Source of the DNA: Eudorina sp. 2006-703-Eu-15
Lineage: Eukaryota > Chlorophyta > Chlorophyceae > Chlamydomonadales > Volvocaceae
Direction: 5' to 3'
Assembly (NCBI GenBank): GCA_003117195.1
Contig: BDSI01000142.1
Location: 124,001-188,000, forward strand
DNA: 64,000 nucleotides
The notes beneath the pieces are model-generated. The model was not told the DNA's origin. It saw nothing but the letters and a program-made list of their open reading frames with translations, and did no database searches. Positions 24,701-33,856 of this stretch are shown piece after piece (positions within the stretch are counted from its first letter, which is position 1; each line of letters starts with the position of its first letter). The position numbers were made by a program, and so were the translations under genes.

Positions 24701-27700
24701 CTCCTGCTTAACACCCCTACAGAATTCTACTCGGCGCTATATTTATGCAGGTTAGTGCAACGATTTGCTGTCCGTATGATGGTATGGATGTATACGTGGC
24801 GTAGGTGCGGTGTGGTGATGGTTGAAGGTGTCCTATAATTGTATAAAACCACGACATTAAACTCTTAGACAGGACCTGGAAGCCTATCCACACTGTAAAG
24901 TACGCAACACTATATACTATGTCAACTATGTATGGATAAGTGCAACTGTCCGTGACAGGTAGCCACGCATGGCGGCCAGGATAGCTTCAGGGTGGGTTTC
25001 TGACAGCGCCGTGTTAGCATGCATGCATGCATGTGCACATACATAACATGGAGCCTGGCATGAATTTCTTGTTTAATCCAGGGAACTGACTCGGACACTG
25101 ACTTGGACTGTAAGCCAGGCTTACCTCCCCGAGTAATCCCAGGTTACACGTTAACCGAACGGCTCGCGTGAGTTGACGGTTGTCAATTGATATGTTTACA
25201 GAAACGGCAATTATTTCGGCGGTGGCTGGGATCTGATAGATGTCGCGGATATGCTTGCCCTCGGTACGGCGTACGACATTCGGGCCAAAGCCTACAATGC
25301 TTTCATGGGAGGTAAGTGATAATCGCACTCCCACTCTCATTCGATCGCAAAAAAATCATCTATTGCAGTATTCATGCAAAGTGAAAAACTCGTTAGTTCC
25401 CAGTGCGTTCCGGTCAGGGTTACTGTGTTAAGGATTAGGTACGGTTACCTACAAAACCTACGACTTCGGTCGCAGCATTCGTACCTTTCGCACCCATGCC
25501 ATGCATCCAGCCACGAACCGCATCTGTCGCATGTATCCGTCTAATCGATCATATGCATCCCAACTGCGTGCCCCACAGGAAAGGCCGCTGCCGTCTGGGT
25601 CCAATCATCAACCGAGGGCATCGCGAGTGCTGCGTTGACGAACGCATCCACGCAGCAGCAGTCACAAACATCCAGCTGCATGCGTGCTACTTACGGCGCC
25701 GACCCTGCCGGCGTAATCACGGAGCAGCTAGATGATCCATTCATCTACACGTTCTCTGTGTCACGGTGCTCTGAAAGGGCACTTGTGGTTTGCAAGGCCA
25801 GTGCGGAGCGCTGGGCGTCGCCGCCAGAAGGCATAGAAGGCAATAATGCCACAGCTAAATCAGCAGGCTTGGCTCAAACAGCAATAAACAATAAGAATAA
25901 CAATTTTAACAAACCCGGCGCGTCATCACCATCGTCGGCTGAGATCTCCTGGATTCCCGGTAAACGTTTATATCTTACGCATGTATTGGCTACGGGCTAT
26001 ACAGACTCGCTGATGGTCTTGTCATATCCATGCTCGCGCCTCATTATCACTGGCCCATGCACGCGCGCGTGTTTGAAAAACGCGTGCGTGTTTTATTTTG
26101 AACACATGCGTGCGTCCACGCACGGTGCTGTAATTATTTTCTTCGCCATACTACATATATACGTACTTCCAGCAAACGAATGTACGTTCTTGTGCCCATC
26201 ATCAATCAATTAATGGTTCGTTGACATACATGCCTACCATGTCAGCAACATACATCATTGGCCGCCGGTCGATCGGGGGCCTGCTGCACTCACGCGCAGG
26301 TCTACACGCGGTCAGCCTATCCTGGCCGCTTGGCGGCGGTCCCATGAACGGCTCCTGTGACTTCAGCTTGTCATGCAGCAGTGGACCGCTCGGCGGAGAG
26401 ACGCTGCAGCAGGACAGGCTGGACAGGCTAGACAGCAGGCAGCAGCCGCCCCGTCCACCGCCAGCAGCCATCGGTGGCCCAATATATTCTGGGCAATTGG
26501 AGGTGCTCGAAAGAATATCCTACATCGGGATCTCAGTGGCAATAGCCTCTGCGATCAACACATCGGCTGACGCGACAGAGCAGGTTGTCGGGCTGAGGTT
26601 CAACACCACGTCCGTGACGTCGGGTGTCGTGACCATCGGTGACGGGAACACCGATGGAGTCTGGTACAGCTGGTCGCTATATGAGGGAGAAATGGTGACA
26701 GCCGTGAGTGTATGCGCGGGTGGCTATGTCGAGAGGCTAGTGTTCCATACCAGCAAAGGCCGGCGTCTGACTACACCGTTCACGCACCTTTCGCTGTGCT
26801 CGCAACATGTTCAAGTGCCAGCGCCGATGGCTGGCTATCTCGTCGGTATTCAGGTGAGAAGAAAGTAAGGAATTGTTGCTGTATCACGGTAAAATGAAAC
26901 AACTTGCCAGTAACAAGTCCATAAATGTCGTCAGGTTGGAGCGAAGGTAATCGGCGGGTATTTAATGTTTGTACTGATTCGTTTGTATTGAACCTTAAAC
27001 GCTAAAACCCTTTGTTTCTCCATACCGACGACAGGGCTCTTTCTCATTTTTCTTAGACTCGTTACAATTTATTTGGGGAAGGCCGTTATCCATGACGCCG
27101 ACACAAACCGTGCGACCGAGTAAGCGGGGCGGCCCGAAACGGGGAGCATCCCCAAGCGCCCTTGCGGCACAGTCGCTGCCGCCGCCATCATCAACACCTG
27201 ACGAAGGCCGAGATGTGATGGGACCGGGCGGTACAGGACCTCCGTGGGCTTTGCCAGTCGACGTCGTCTTCAACACTCCGCCTCGTACTCCTCATCAAGA
27301 TCCAAAAGTGCCGCAGCCGGACGAGAAACCATCAATCACTCGTGAGCCGCCTCATGTAGGCGATGGTCATCAGCATCAGCCCGGTGCGGAAGCACCACGC
27401 AGGGCTGCATTGTCATCTGGTGCTATCGCGGGCGCTGCACTGAGCGGCGGCGTGGCCAGCTTGGCAGCGCTGCTGCTGGGAGCTCGGCGGGTGTTATTAC
27501 GAAGGGGAGCCGCAGCATCCAAGCGTGCGATTGTCGTGTCGTCCATCGACTCTGAAACTGCAGGGCCGGTGACGTTGCGATTGCCATGCGGCCGGAAGAA
27601 GGCGCGAGACGGGTTCGGCGACTTTGCAGCAGGGCCCATCAGCAGTGAAATTGATCGGACAGCCATCGCTGCTGTGGTCGTTGCTGCCAGGAACAGTGAC

Positions 27701-30700
27701 AGTGGATACAGTAGCGTCGTCAAGCAACCTTCGACCAAATCTTACGTTTGGTCTTCGTTGCCAGCCTTACTCCAAAACAGGAGTCATTCCCTTCTTTCCG
27801 CGGCTTCAAACACAAAGAGCCCGGACAGCCCAAGAGTCGTCTCTGGCGGCGGCGGCGACGGCGGCGGACCTACCACCATCAACAAGCTGAGTGAGGTCGC
27901 CCTGCACTGCCTTGCGCCATCAGCCGTAGCCGACTGCGCACGTCCCGTCGCTACTGCTGCCAAGGCCGCTCAGGACAAAGTGACAGCAAGGCTGTGCCTA
28001 GGGGCGTCCGAGTACACCGCATCCGTCGAAGGTACGTAGGTAACGAGCGTCTGGCGAGCAATGTGTATTTAGAAAAGCAACCCGCCCGCCCGCCACATAT
28101 TTATGTGTATATTAGCATATGATTTACTGAGACACGCACCATCCGAACGAAAGTGTTATGCATGTCGATGTAGATGGTAGAGAGCGTGTCCGGCGAAACA
28201 ATCCTACCTACCTGCGACCAGGGTAGAACGAAGCGACTTCCATGGTCCCCTACTGTTTCAGACGATGCGGAAGCCCCAAACCTAACTTCGGAGACTGAAA
28301 TCTTCAAGGCGATCAAACATCGAATAAATCAGGACACAAGCGAATACAGTAAGTAACGATGGGATACTGTGTACGGTGCATGATAGAAACTGGGTAAGCG
28401 CATAAATCTGCCCTATCTACGTACCAACGGGTTTTCTTACCGGAAGCAGCTATTTCCCGGAATACTAATTTCCTGTTTAGAGTTAGCAGTCATGACCGAC
28501 ATTCAAGTCCTTTATTTCACCGTTTATGGTTGCCGTAAATCCGCCAGATAAAACTATTCAACTCTCAATCTACCTGGCCACCTTGCTATGTGTATATATA
28601 GCCATCACTGGCCATCACTGCTTTGGCGGGGGGTCAGTATTCATGTCCACAGACAAACGTAAGAACCAGAACAATATACATGGTTTCACTGTTCAGGCAT
28701 TTGCATCGAGTTGTCGAACCAGGCCTCATCAAATGCCGCGGACGGCGGGCTGGCGTGCCAGTACGGTTCGTTCCCCGGGTTACATGAAGCGAAACTCGTC
28801 ATCGACTTGAAGACATTCCTCGGCAAAGGTGTGCAACCTACCGTAAGAATCGCCAACGTCGAAAGATTTGTGTCGGGAGGGAAATACAATGAATTAGTAC
28901 AAGCACTTCGAATCCAGGGCTGAAATATTGATAATGTATGTATCCGCGTGTTCTTCAAATGCTTTGCACTGCTTCTGGTACGGCTAGTTTCGTGTCTCCA
29001 TGGTAGTTGGGCTTGTTGCGCGCAGGTGCGTCCGGGGTTGTGCGGCATGGCGTGCTGCATACCCCGTCCGGTGAGCAGCAGGTCGCAGTCAAGCTGCTTG
29101 AGTGCGAGGTTGCCTGCAGCAGTCACGAGCTGATGGCCCCGGGCGGCCGGACAGGGCAGGCGGACAATGAAGAGATAATAGAGACGCTGGAGGTTTTGTC
29201 ACGTGAAATTCAGGTCCTGTCAAGGCTCCGACATCCCAACATTGTTCACTACTACGGCGCACACCTGCAGCCGCCTTCTCCATTCATAGTTTCCGAGCTC
29301 GTTTCGTCTACGCCTTTGGCCGCATTAATTCACGGTAAGGTATTTGTGCACGAGGAGTGCTGCCTGCATTCGGAAGCTGCTCTGTACAGAAAGACACTAA
29401 TATAATATTAATCATCAATGTTCATATCTATTATGAAAACGCTCCTTTGCACTAATACGCATTAAACACGTCTGTGCCTCAGCAAAACATCGAGATAGCG
29501 AGCACCACCTCCACTGCTATGGACTGATGGATGTGCTGCGAATAACCCGGGACATCGCGGCGGGACTGGCATACTTGCATCCCGACGTCATACACATGGT
29601 ATGTCGGTGGTGGAGGATAAATGCCTGGTATGTACGTATTAGAATTGTACATACCGCCGTGTACGTGTTTGTACTTGTACATACGGTTTCCGCTAGGATG
29701 ACACAGAGGCTTACCTGATGGCTCCCTTTATTATGAGCGTCTGTCTGTACGGCGCTTTGCCGTACCAGCTTCCAGGCATCGCATCCTGTCCTTTGTATGC
29801 GTGGTAGTGGTATGATCTCGCTCGTTGCTTGAAGAATGCAATTGTATGTTGTTGTTCCTCAAAAGAAAGAAACCCGCCGCACAGCACGAACGCTTCGAAA
29901 ATCAAAAAGGACCAAGTCAAACCAGCAACCAAGCACGCTAGAACGCAGACGCGCCCTGCGGGGCAACACAACCCAAGATAGCGGCAAGCCAAGGGCGACA
30001 CACCACACAAACGCACCAATAATATAGCATGGATTGGTCTCTGGAGAGCAGCAAATGCCGCGAAATGGGATACATGCAATCCTCTATAATGTACTACACC
30101 ATATAGCACATTATAACGATATAAAACTAATAAAACTTATCAATTATACATTTAACATAAAGCATGACTCCCTCCGTCCCATGCTTATTCCAGGACCTCA
30201 AGCCAAGCAACGTGCTGCTGAACGGCATGGGGAATGCCAAAATCTCAGACTTCGGACTCGCCAGGTACGCTGCAAAGTTGTGCACAGTTGGGTACATGGA
30301 CGTGCGTGCATTCTGTGTGGAACGTCTTGGTAATGTTATAATGTAAAAAATATTGCCCACCACGCGCTCAACTGTGCAGATTAAGAATCAGCTCGGCATT
30401 CTTGCCTGCTGCCAAGCCCAAGGTTGGAGCAGCCCAATGTAAGTTTTTGCCTAGCCCTAAAGATGGCATTTGGATTGACCATATGTTTCTCGACCACCCC
30501 TGGATGGGGATCACCGGCAGCGTGCGACCGACACATCCACGCAGAACTTACGCACAGGAGAACTGTGAAGATGCAGTGACAGGAGCCACAATACGAATTC
30601 TGCGGGACTACAGAAGCGATGGCATTGCGGCATATCTAGGGTTTTTAATTTCGTTGCCGCCCAAAGCGATATTGTTATGCTACTTGTCATTCACGCTTGC

Positions 30701-33700
30701 GCGCAGACATGGCGCCTGAGCTCTTTTGCGGTGGCAACTACAATCAGCAGGTGTGTATGTTATTACAAACACGTACGGCAACGGCATGAAACAATTGCAC
30801 AAGGGTTCAACATTTGCGCGATGATCGATGCTCTAAGGGGAGCATCCAAAAGAACTGCGAGCTGTCGGGCACAGGCGTGCATCACATGGAAGGGGCACTG
30901 ACGCCCGGTGGAGCTATCGCTAGGGGTGGGCGGTTTTTCGGCCCGGAGGGACCGTACGGGCAGGCCCCTGATGGTGGCTCGCGAGCTCCCGTGGCTCTCC
31001 AAGACTACGGACCACCGCTGGAGAAGTGACCCCGCCTTGGTTGGGGTGGTGGTTCGCTAATAGGGGCGCCCTGGTGGCTAACTCCCTGAGCGGGCTTTAT
31101 CCCTTGCCATGGTTGGTTCTCAGGAACGGGGTGATTCCCTGGTAGTGTGGGCCCGGGGAGTGTTTCGGTGCACTTGTGGAGCCTGTCCGGAGCGCCATGG
31201 TGGCGCCAGTTCGTTTAGGCAGTGTATGGTGAGGAAGCCTCGGCTGTCGCCGTTGGCTGTCACCGATGACCCGCGGGGTCTGCTGTAACATCCTAATAAT
31301 AATGTACGCCGGATGCTCTAGCGCCGCCGCCGGGTGCTGGCGCGTAGCCCCGTCCCTCATACATACATTCCCTAACTGGGACATCTGTGAGTCAATACTG
31401 GTGGCGGCGGCGTATAGGCTCCAATGAGCATCATTGTCTCGTCTATGGCCCCTTCATACACCCGACATATATGTATATATATACATATATGTATATAGGG
31501 TTATAGGGTTAAACCCTATGTATGTATATATAGACAATGTATGTATGTAATATAATATAATATAATATAATATAATATAATATAATATAATATAATATAA
31601 TATAATATAATATAATATAATATAATATAATATAATATAATATAATATAATATAATATAATATAATATAATATAATATAATATAATATAATATAATATAA
31701 TATAATATAATATAATATAATATAATATAATATAATATAATATAATATAATATAATATAATATAATATAATATAATATAATATAATATAATATAATATAT
31801 GTATGTATGTATGTATGTATGTATATATACATATACATATAATCGTCCGGCTACCTGCTGAGATGTGGAGTTGAGATCACAGTTGATGGGTTGAGATTCG
31901 CATGCTAGATCGGTGGCGATTGCTGAACCCTCTGTCTCTACGGATGTGCGGGTGAATGGATGAGGTGGGATCCTTATTTGGCAGGATCAACCGCCTTGGA
32001 CCCTCGGTGCGTATGGCGTAGGTTCGGTGTGATGCTGGTTGAAGGTGTCATATAAGCATCATATAAAACCGCGACATAAACCCCTAGACAGGGCCCGGAA
32101 GCCTATCCACACTGTAACGGTACTACTACCACTATATCATAGTGTTTCATGTGGAGTTGCACGAGGTCCTGATATTTTACGTACTACTGAGTTTCACACC
32201 ATCCTGTATATATAACACGATTACAAGCTTTTAATCCCTATGCAGCTGCCGACACTTGCGTGATATACGCAGAATACATACGCGAGTAGTTCATTCAGCG
32301 CATATACTGCGTGATTAAACATAAACGTTTGGCATATACGCATGACTAACTCTTTTCTGTTTGTGTAAACCGCAGATGGCCGATCGATGTGACATTTTCA
32401 GCTTGGGCATGATCATTTACGAGTTGGTTACGAGGAGAGAACCTTGGGCTGGAAGCGTGAACGCCATGATTGGGTTTCAGGTTAGTACCACCGAACTTGC
32501 TTGGCCATTCCCTAGGCATCGAGTCTGTGAACATGAGGCTGCAGGTTCGATCCGGTTCAGGATAAAATAGTTGAAAATTGGGGAGTTCCGCTTGGACACC
32601 TCGCTTCAGTTAGGTCCGAGTCCGCCCCCGGTGGAAGTGTCGTACCTCGTACCACGTCTCAAGGGATTGCATGGATAGCCCGAGGTGTGCCCGTCAAGCG
32701 GGTCGGACTGTTGGGTCCGGCCGCATACCAGGAAATGGTTCGGGGGGCCGGCGCCTGGTAACATGGGTAGGGGCCGCAGGCGGATGCCTGCGTGAACAAA
32801 ATAACTGGTGACCAATGCCGGCTCTCGAACCTAACATCGGCGGTCCCTTTGTTACACGCATGGGCTTAGCGGTCCGGGATTATAATTCTTCATGTTAGTG
32901 AGCAAACATCGATCAACACATTGACTGCTTACGTCATGCCAGAGTGCCGCTTGAACGTAGGGTTAGTAGGGTACGACGGACGGTCGCATCTGGCAGTTGA
33001 GCCGGGGGGGGGGGGGGTACCTGGCCGGCATCTACTTTTTAGTTACATCTAAATATCAATTTTATGGTAGCTAACTACCGTTTGGGTGCCCTGAATGGTA
33101 TCTAGGTATCGTAGCTGGGCTGGGGCCTCCCCTTACACTCATCTAGCTGGCCGCGGCCCTTCTAGCTGTTTCGAGATTGACATAAAACCTAGTTGCAGTA
33201 GGAATTCACGTTTATGTTTCTTTGATCATATGTATGAATATGACTGATAAGGAATGCACACTTTTTTGATGTAACCGTTACAAGGTGGACCTGTACCCCG
33301 ACCGGGTGTTCCAACGGGCCCAGATAGCTCGTAGGTGCCTCGTCTCATCAACCCCTACCAAGGACTGCGCACCCATCCTCCATCACCCGCGGGGGGGGGG
33401 TCACGCAGCCATACCGGTCACTACACCAGGTTACCAGCGCGCCAGGATAGCCTCTCCTGGAAACCGCGCCAGACCCGCCTAATCACACGGCGGTGAGGGG
33501 ACGGGGATTCGAACCGCCGATCTCTGGACAGAATGCCAGTTTTTACCAATACCTGCGCGCGTGTACGTACGCATCTTATGTAACGGCGACCGGTGTCATA
33601 GTTGTGTTAGTTATGATTAGTTGCTGGTTCAATGTGCGTTTATATATCGGTCCATCTGCATACGTACGTGTAGGTCGCCATCCGTGGCGCGCGGCCGCAA

Positions 33701-33856
33701 CTTCCAGCCGACGAACACCCGCTGTGCCCGCCTGAGCTGCGCGCTCTCATCGATTCCTGCTGGTCTGCTGGCCCTAAGGACCGCCCCTCCAGCGCGGAGG
33801 TCTTGAGCTGCGTAACGACAATGATGGAAACGTATGGCGCTTCAGACGGGAAATAA
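12629..33856 (+). CDS. Gene B: lectin-domain receptor-like protein kinase, complete
   Basis: Exons: 12629-12740, 12950-13164, 14741-15046, 15528-15769, 17765-17883, 18400-18458, 19770-19870, 23171-23273, 23635-23907, 24590-24750, 25202-25311, 25579-25959, 26300-26853, 27035-28031, 28262-28348, 28697-28828, 29026-29334, 29483-29598, 30194-30264, 30380-30438, 30707-30750, 32376-32480, 33674-33856. They sum to 4839 nt (1612 aa) with phases consistent at every junction. Predicted order: signal peptide, CTLD-like domain, jacalin-like module, hevein-like segment, second CTLD-like domain, second jacalin-like module, TM helix (about residues 1040-1062), long Ser/Ala/Gly-rich juxtamembrane, kinase (about 1300-1600). 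It is a type I surface receptor and its ligand is unknown. Start choice: the ATG at 12629 opens directly onto a hydrophobic signal core. Intron 6 has a GC donor. Oddities are HMD instead of HRD and AT-richer kinase codons than A or C. Overall confidence is high for the kinase and medium for the lectin folds. Confidence 0.85.
13424..13755. repeat. 78-bp minisatellite in gene B intron 2
   Basis: Four full units plus a fifth partial one, starting near 13426, 13504, 13582, 13660 and 13738, each with CTTGCTACCACTGCCTG and CACAACCGGGGTCATCCCA. The period is divisible by three, so open frames of 26-residue repeats appear on both strands. These are not genes. Confidence 0.9.
13955..14115. repeat. About 47-bp tandem repeat in gene B intron 2
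   Basis: Imperfect units containing GCAGGGCTGCATGAACGC and GCGTGGGGTTCCCCGAACTA start near 14001, 14048 and 14094. A diverged first unit lies near 13957. Confidence 0.8.
15850..17310 (-). mobile_element. TIR-bearing non-autonomous element, copy 1, with internal satellite expansion
   Basis: The sequence from 15850 to 16730 plus 17250-17310 matches 43425-44440 in the opposite orientation over most of its length. The ends here carry AGGGCGGGGCCCCC (near 15885) and, inverted, GGGGCGGGGCCCC (near 17300), which looks like a terminal inverted repeat. No transposase frame is seen. This copy sits in gene B intron 4 and contains the 8-bp array at 16731-17250, which copy 2 has only as a trace. Confidence 0.6.
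16731..17250. repeat. 8-bp satellite (CGGACACA)n, about 65 copies
   Basis: Near-perfect array of CGGACACA with one irregular unit near 17057-17063. As 8 is not a multiple of 3, all frames stay open and encode cycling [12 protein letters not shown] peptides on one strand and SVCPCVRV on the other. These are artefacts. Confidence 0.97.
18594..18790 (-). repeat. Dispersed repeat family B, copy 1 (intron 6 of gene B)
   Basis: It shares GACCGGGCGTTCCAACGGGC, ATGCGCACCCATCC-like and CCTGGAAACCGC blocks with 33296-33490 in the same orientation. The other copy is followed by a tRNA-like B box on the minus strand, so the family may be a tRNA-derived SINE read on the minus strand. This copy lacks that head and has gained a (CCA)n stretch. 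Confidence 0.6.
19372..19686 (+). mobile_element. TRIM-like LTR retroelement, intact, 315 bp
   Basis: Two identical 88-bp direct repeats (19372-19459 and 19599-19686) start TGTTG and end CAACA. They enclose a 139-bp interior. The purine tract AGGGGGAG ends exactly where the right repeat starts. A GGTTATGAGCCCCG stretch directly after the left repeat resembles a Met-tRNA primer site. The element is flanked by the perfect 5-bp duplication TATAC (19367-19371 and 19687-19691). It has no coding capacity, so it would need enzymes from another element. Identical LTRs suggest recent insertion. It lies in gene B intron 6. Confidence 0.85.
20089..20140. repeat. Perfect 52-bp palindrome with G/C runs
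   Basis: Two 26-bp arms meet between 20114 and 20115 (centre CTAGCCTATAGGCTAG). The arms contain runs of seven G, then TGC, then seven G, and the complementary C runs. Single strands could form a cruciform hairpin or G-quadruplex-like structure. It lies in gene B intron 7. Confidence 0.95.
20231..20550 (-). repeat. Dispersed repeat family A, copy 1
   Basis: Reverse complement of the sequence at 31848-32124. Shared blocks are CCTATCCACACTGTAACGG, TATGTCGCGGTTTTATATGA, GGGTCCAAGGCGGTTGATCC and CAACTCCACATCTCAGCAG. Further partial copies lie at 24797-24900 and 37880-38100. Confidence 0.8.
22256..22573 (+). repeat. About 315-bp dispersed repeat, copy 1
   Basis: Matches 30987-31297 in reverse orientation almost end to end, from GATGTTACAGCGGACCCCGC to GTCTTGGAGGGCCAC. 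It lies in gene B intron 7 and the other copy in intron 21. Both are bordered by AT-rich simple sequence on the GTTACA side. It has no open frame of its own. Confidence 0.8.
22575..22760. repeat. AT-rich stretch in gene B intron 7
   Basis: Almost pure A and T with many TATAAT/ATTATA words, in strong contrast with the surrounding sequence. No gene seen. Confidence 0.85.
23788..24622 (+). other. Gene B hevein-like cysteine-rich segment (exons 9-10)
   Basis: Eight Cys: [25 protein letters not shown] and GAC. The CPxNxCCG core matches the chitin-binding type 1 (hevein) signature CPNNLCCS. Spacing afterwards differs: 11 residues between CC and the next Cys instead of 5. Gene C has the same eight-Cys layout (KVCPTNECCGN). 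The intron between exons 9 and 10 falls inside the motif in both genes. Chitin or GlcNAc binding is possible but not shown. Confidence 0.5.
24640..25830 (+). other. Gene B CTLD-like domain 2 (exons 10-12)
   Basis: Segments [45 protein letters not shown] and [12 protein letters not shown] follow the same order as CTLD 1. Gene C matches with SWDMVEVADVFAFGTALD, FFWVQRVAG and CNATGLVICKS. No calcium-site triad is visible. Exon 12 continues into an Asn/Ser-rich linker. Confidence 0.45.
24797..24900 (+). repeat. Dispersed repeat family A, partial copy
   Basis: Carries only the end of the family: TGGCGTAGGTGCGGTGTGGT, GTTGAAGGTGTC and GAAGCCTATCCACACTGTAA. It lies in gene B intron 10. Confidence 0.7.
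26300..27079 (+). other. Gene B jacalin-like module 2 (exon 13 and start of 14)
   Basis: After a Gln/Pro-rich linker the sequence reads [57 protein letters not shown] and LDSLQFIWG. These match beta-prism strands and the closing (L/I)Dxxxx(I)WG strand of jacalin-type lectins. In gene C an extra intron splits this module between ATEQ and VLGL. In B the same junction (ATEQVVGL) is uninterrupted. Confidence 0.65.
27080..28828 (+). other. Gene B transmembrane and juxtamembrane region (exons 14-16)
   Basis: A Pro-rich extracellular stalk ([20 protein letters not shown]) leads to one hydrophobic helix, [20 protein letters not shown], followed by the basic stop-transfer [10 protein letters not shown] near 27480. 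About 180 cytoplasmic residues rich in Ser, Ala and Gly follow. Exon 15 (28262-28348, [13 protein letters not shown]) has no counterpart in A or C. Exon 16 ends in [12 protein letters not shown], the first strand of the kinase. Confidence 0.7.
30987..31297 (-). repeat. About 315-bp dispersed repeat, copy 2
   Basis: Reverse-complement partner of 22256-22573, from GTGGCTCTCCAAGACTACGG to GGTCTGCTGTAACATCC. It lies in gene B intron 21. The pair forms a widely spaced inverted repeat inside one transcript. Confidence 0.8.
31548..31798. repeat. Pentanucleotide microsatellite (TAATA)n, about 50 copies
   Basis: Uninterrupted array in gene B intron 21, flanked by ATGTATGT and TATATACATATA words. The long Tyr/Ile frame on the minus strand is an artefact. 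Confidence 0.97.
31848..32124 (+). repeat. Dispersed repeat family A, copy 2
   Basis: The cleanest copy. It runs from CTGCTGAGATGTGGAGTTGA to CCTATCCACACTGTAACGG, directly after the (TAATA)n array, in gene B intron 21. Confidence 0.8.
32525..33020. other. Gene B intron 22, left part: tRNA-like box and G run
   Basis: Contains GGCTGCAGGTTCGATCCGG near 32545, which resembles a tRNA B box and may be a SINE head. A run of 13 G (GCCGGGGGGGGGGGGGT region) lies near 33004-33017. No coding sequence seen. Confidence 0.4.
33296..33530 (-). repeat. Dispersed repeat family B, copy 2, with tRNA-like head
   Basis: Body 33296-33490 matches 18594-18790. On the minus strand it is preceded by GGCGGTTCGAATCCCC (33501-33520), a good RNA polymerase III B box. 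The combination suggests a tRNA-derived SINE. It lies in the last intron of gene B. Confidence 0.55.

Larger units (their letters stand above)
28790..33856 (+). other. Gene B kinase domain (exons 16-23)
   Basis: Motifs in order: [40 protein letters not shown] then [31 protein letters not shown] and PKDRPSS. All catalytic residues (Lys, Glu, both Asp, Asn) are present. The Arg before the catalytic Asp is Met, so the kinase is non-RD. The TAA stop at 33854 follows shortly after the last helix. Confidence 0.9.

Noticed and set aside
31480..31520. Internal telomere-like repeat (TAGGGTTA words)
   Set aside because: Only isolated words within AT simple sequence, with no tandem TTTAGGG or TTTTAGGG array.
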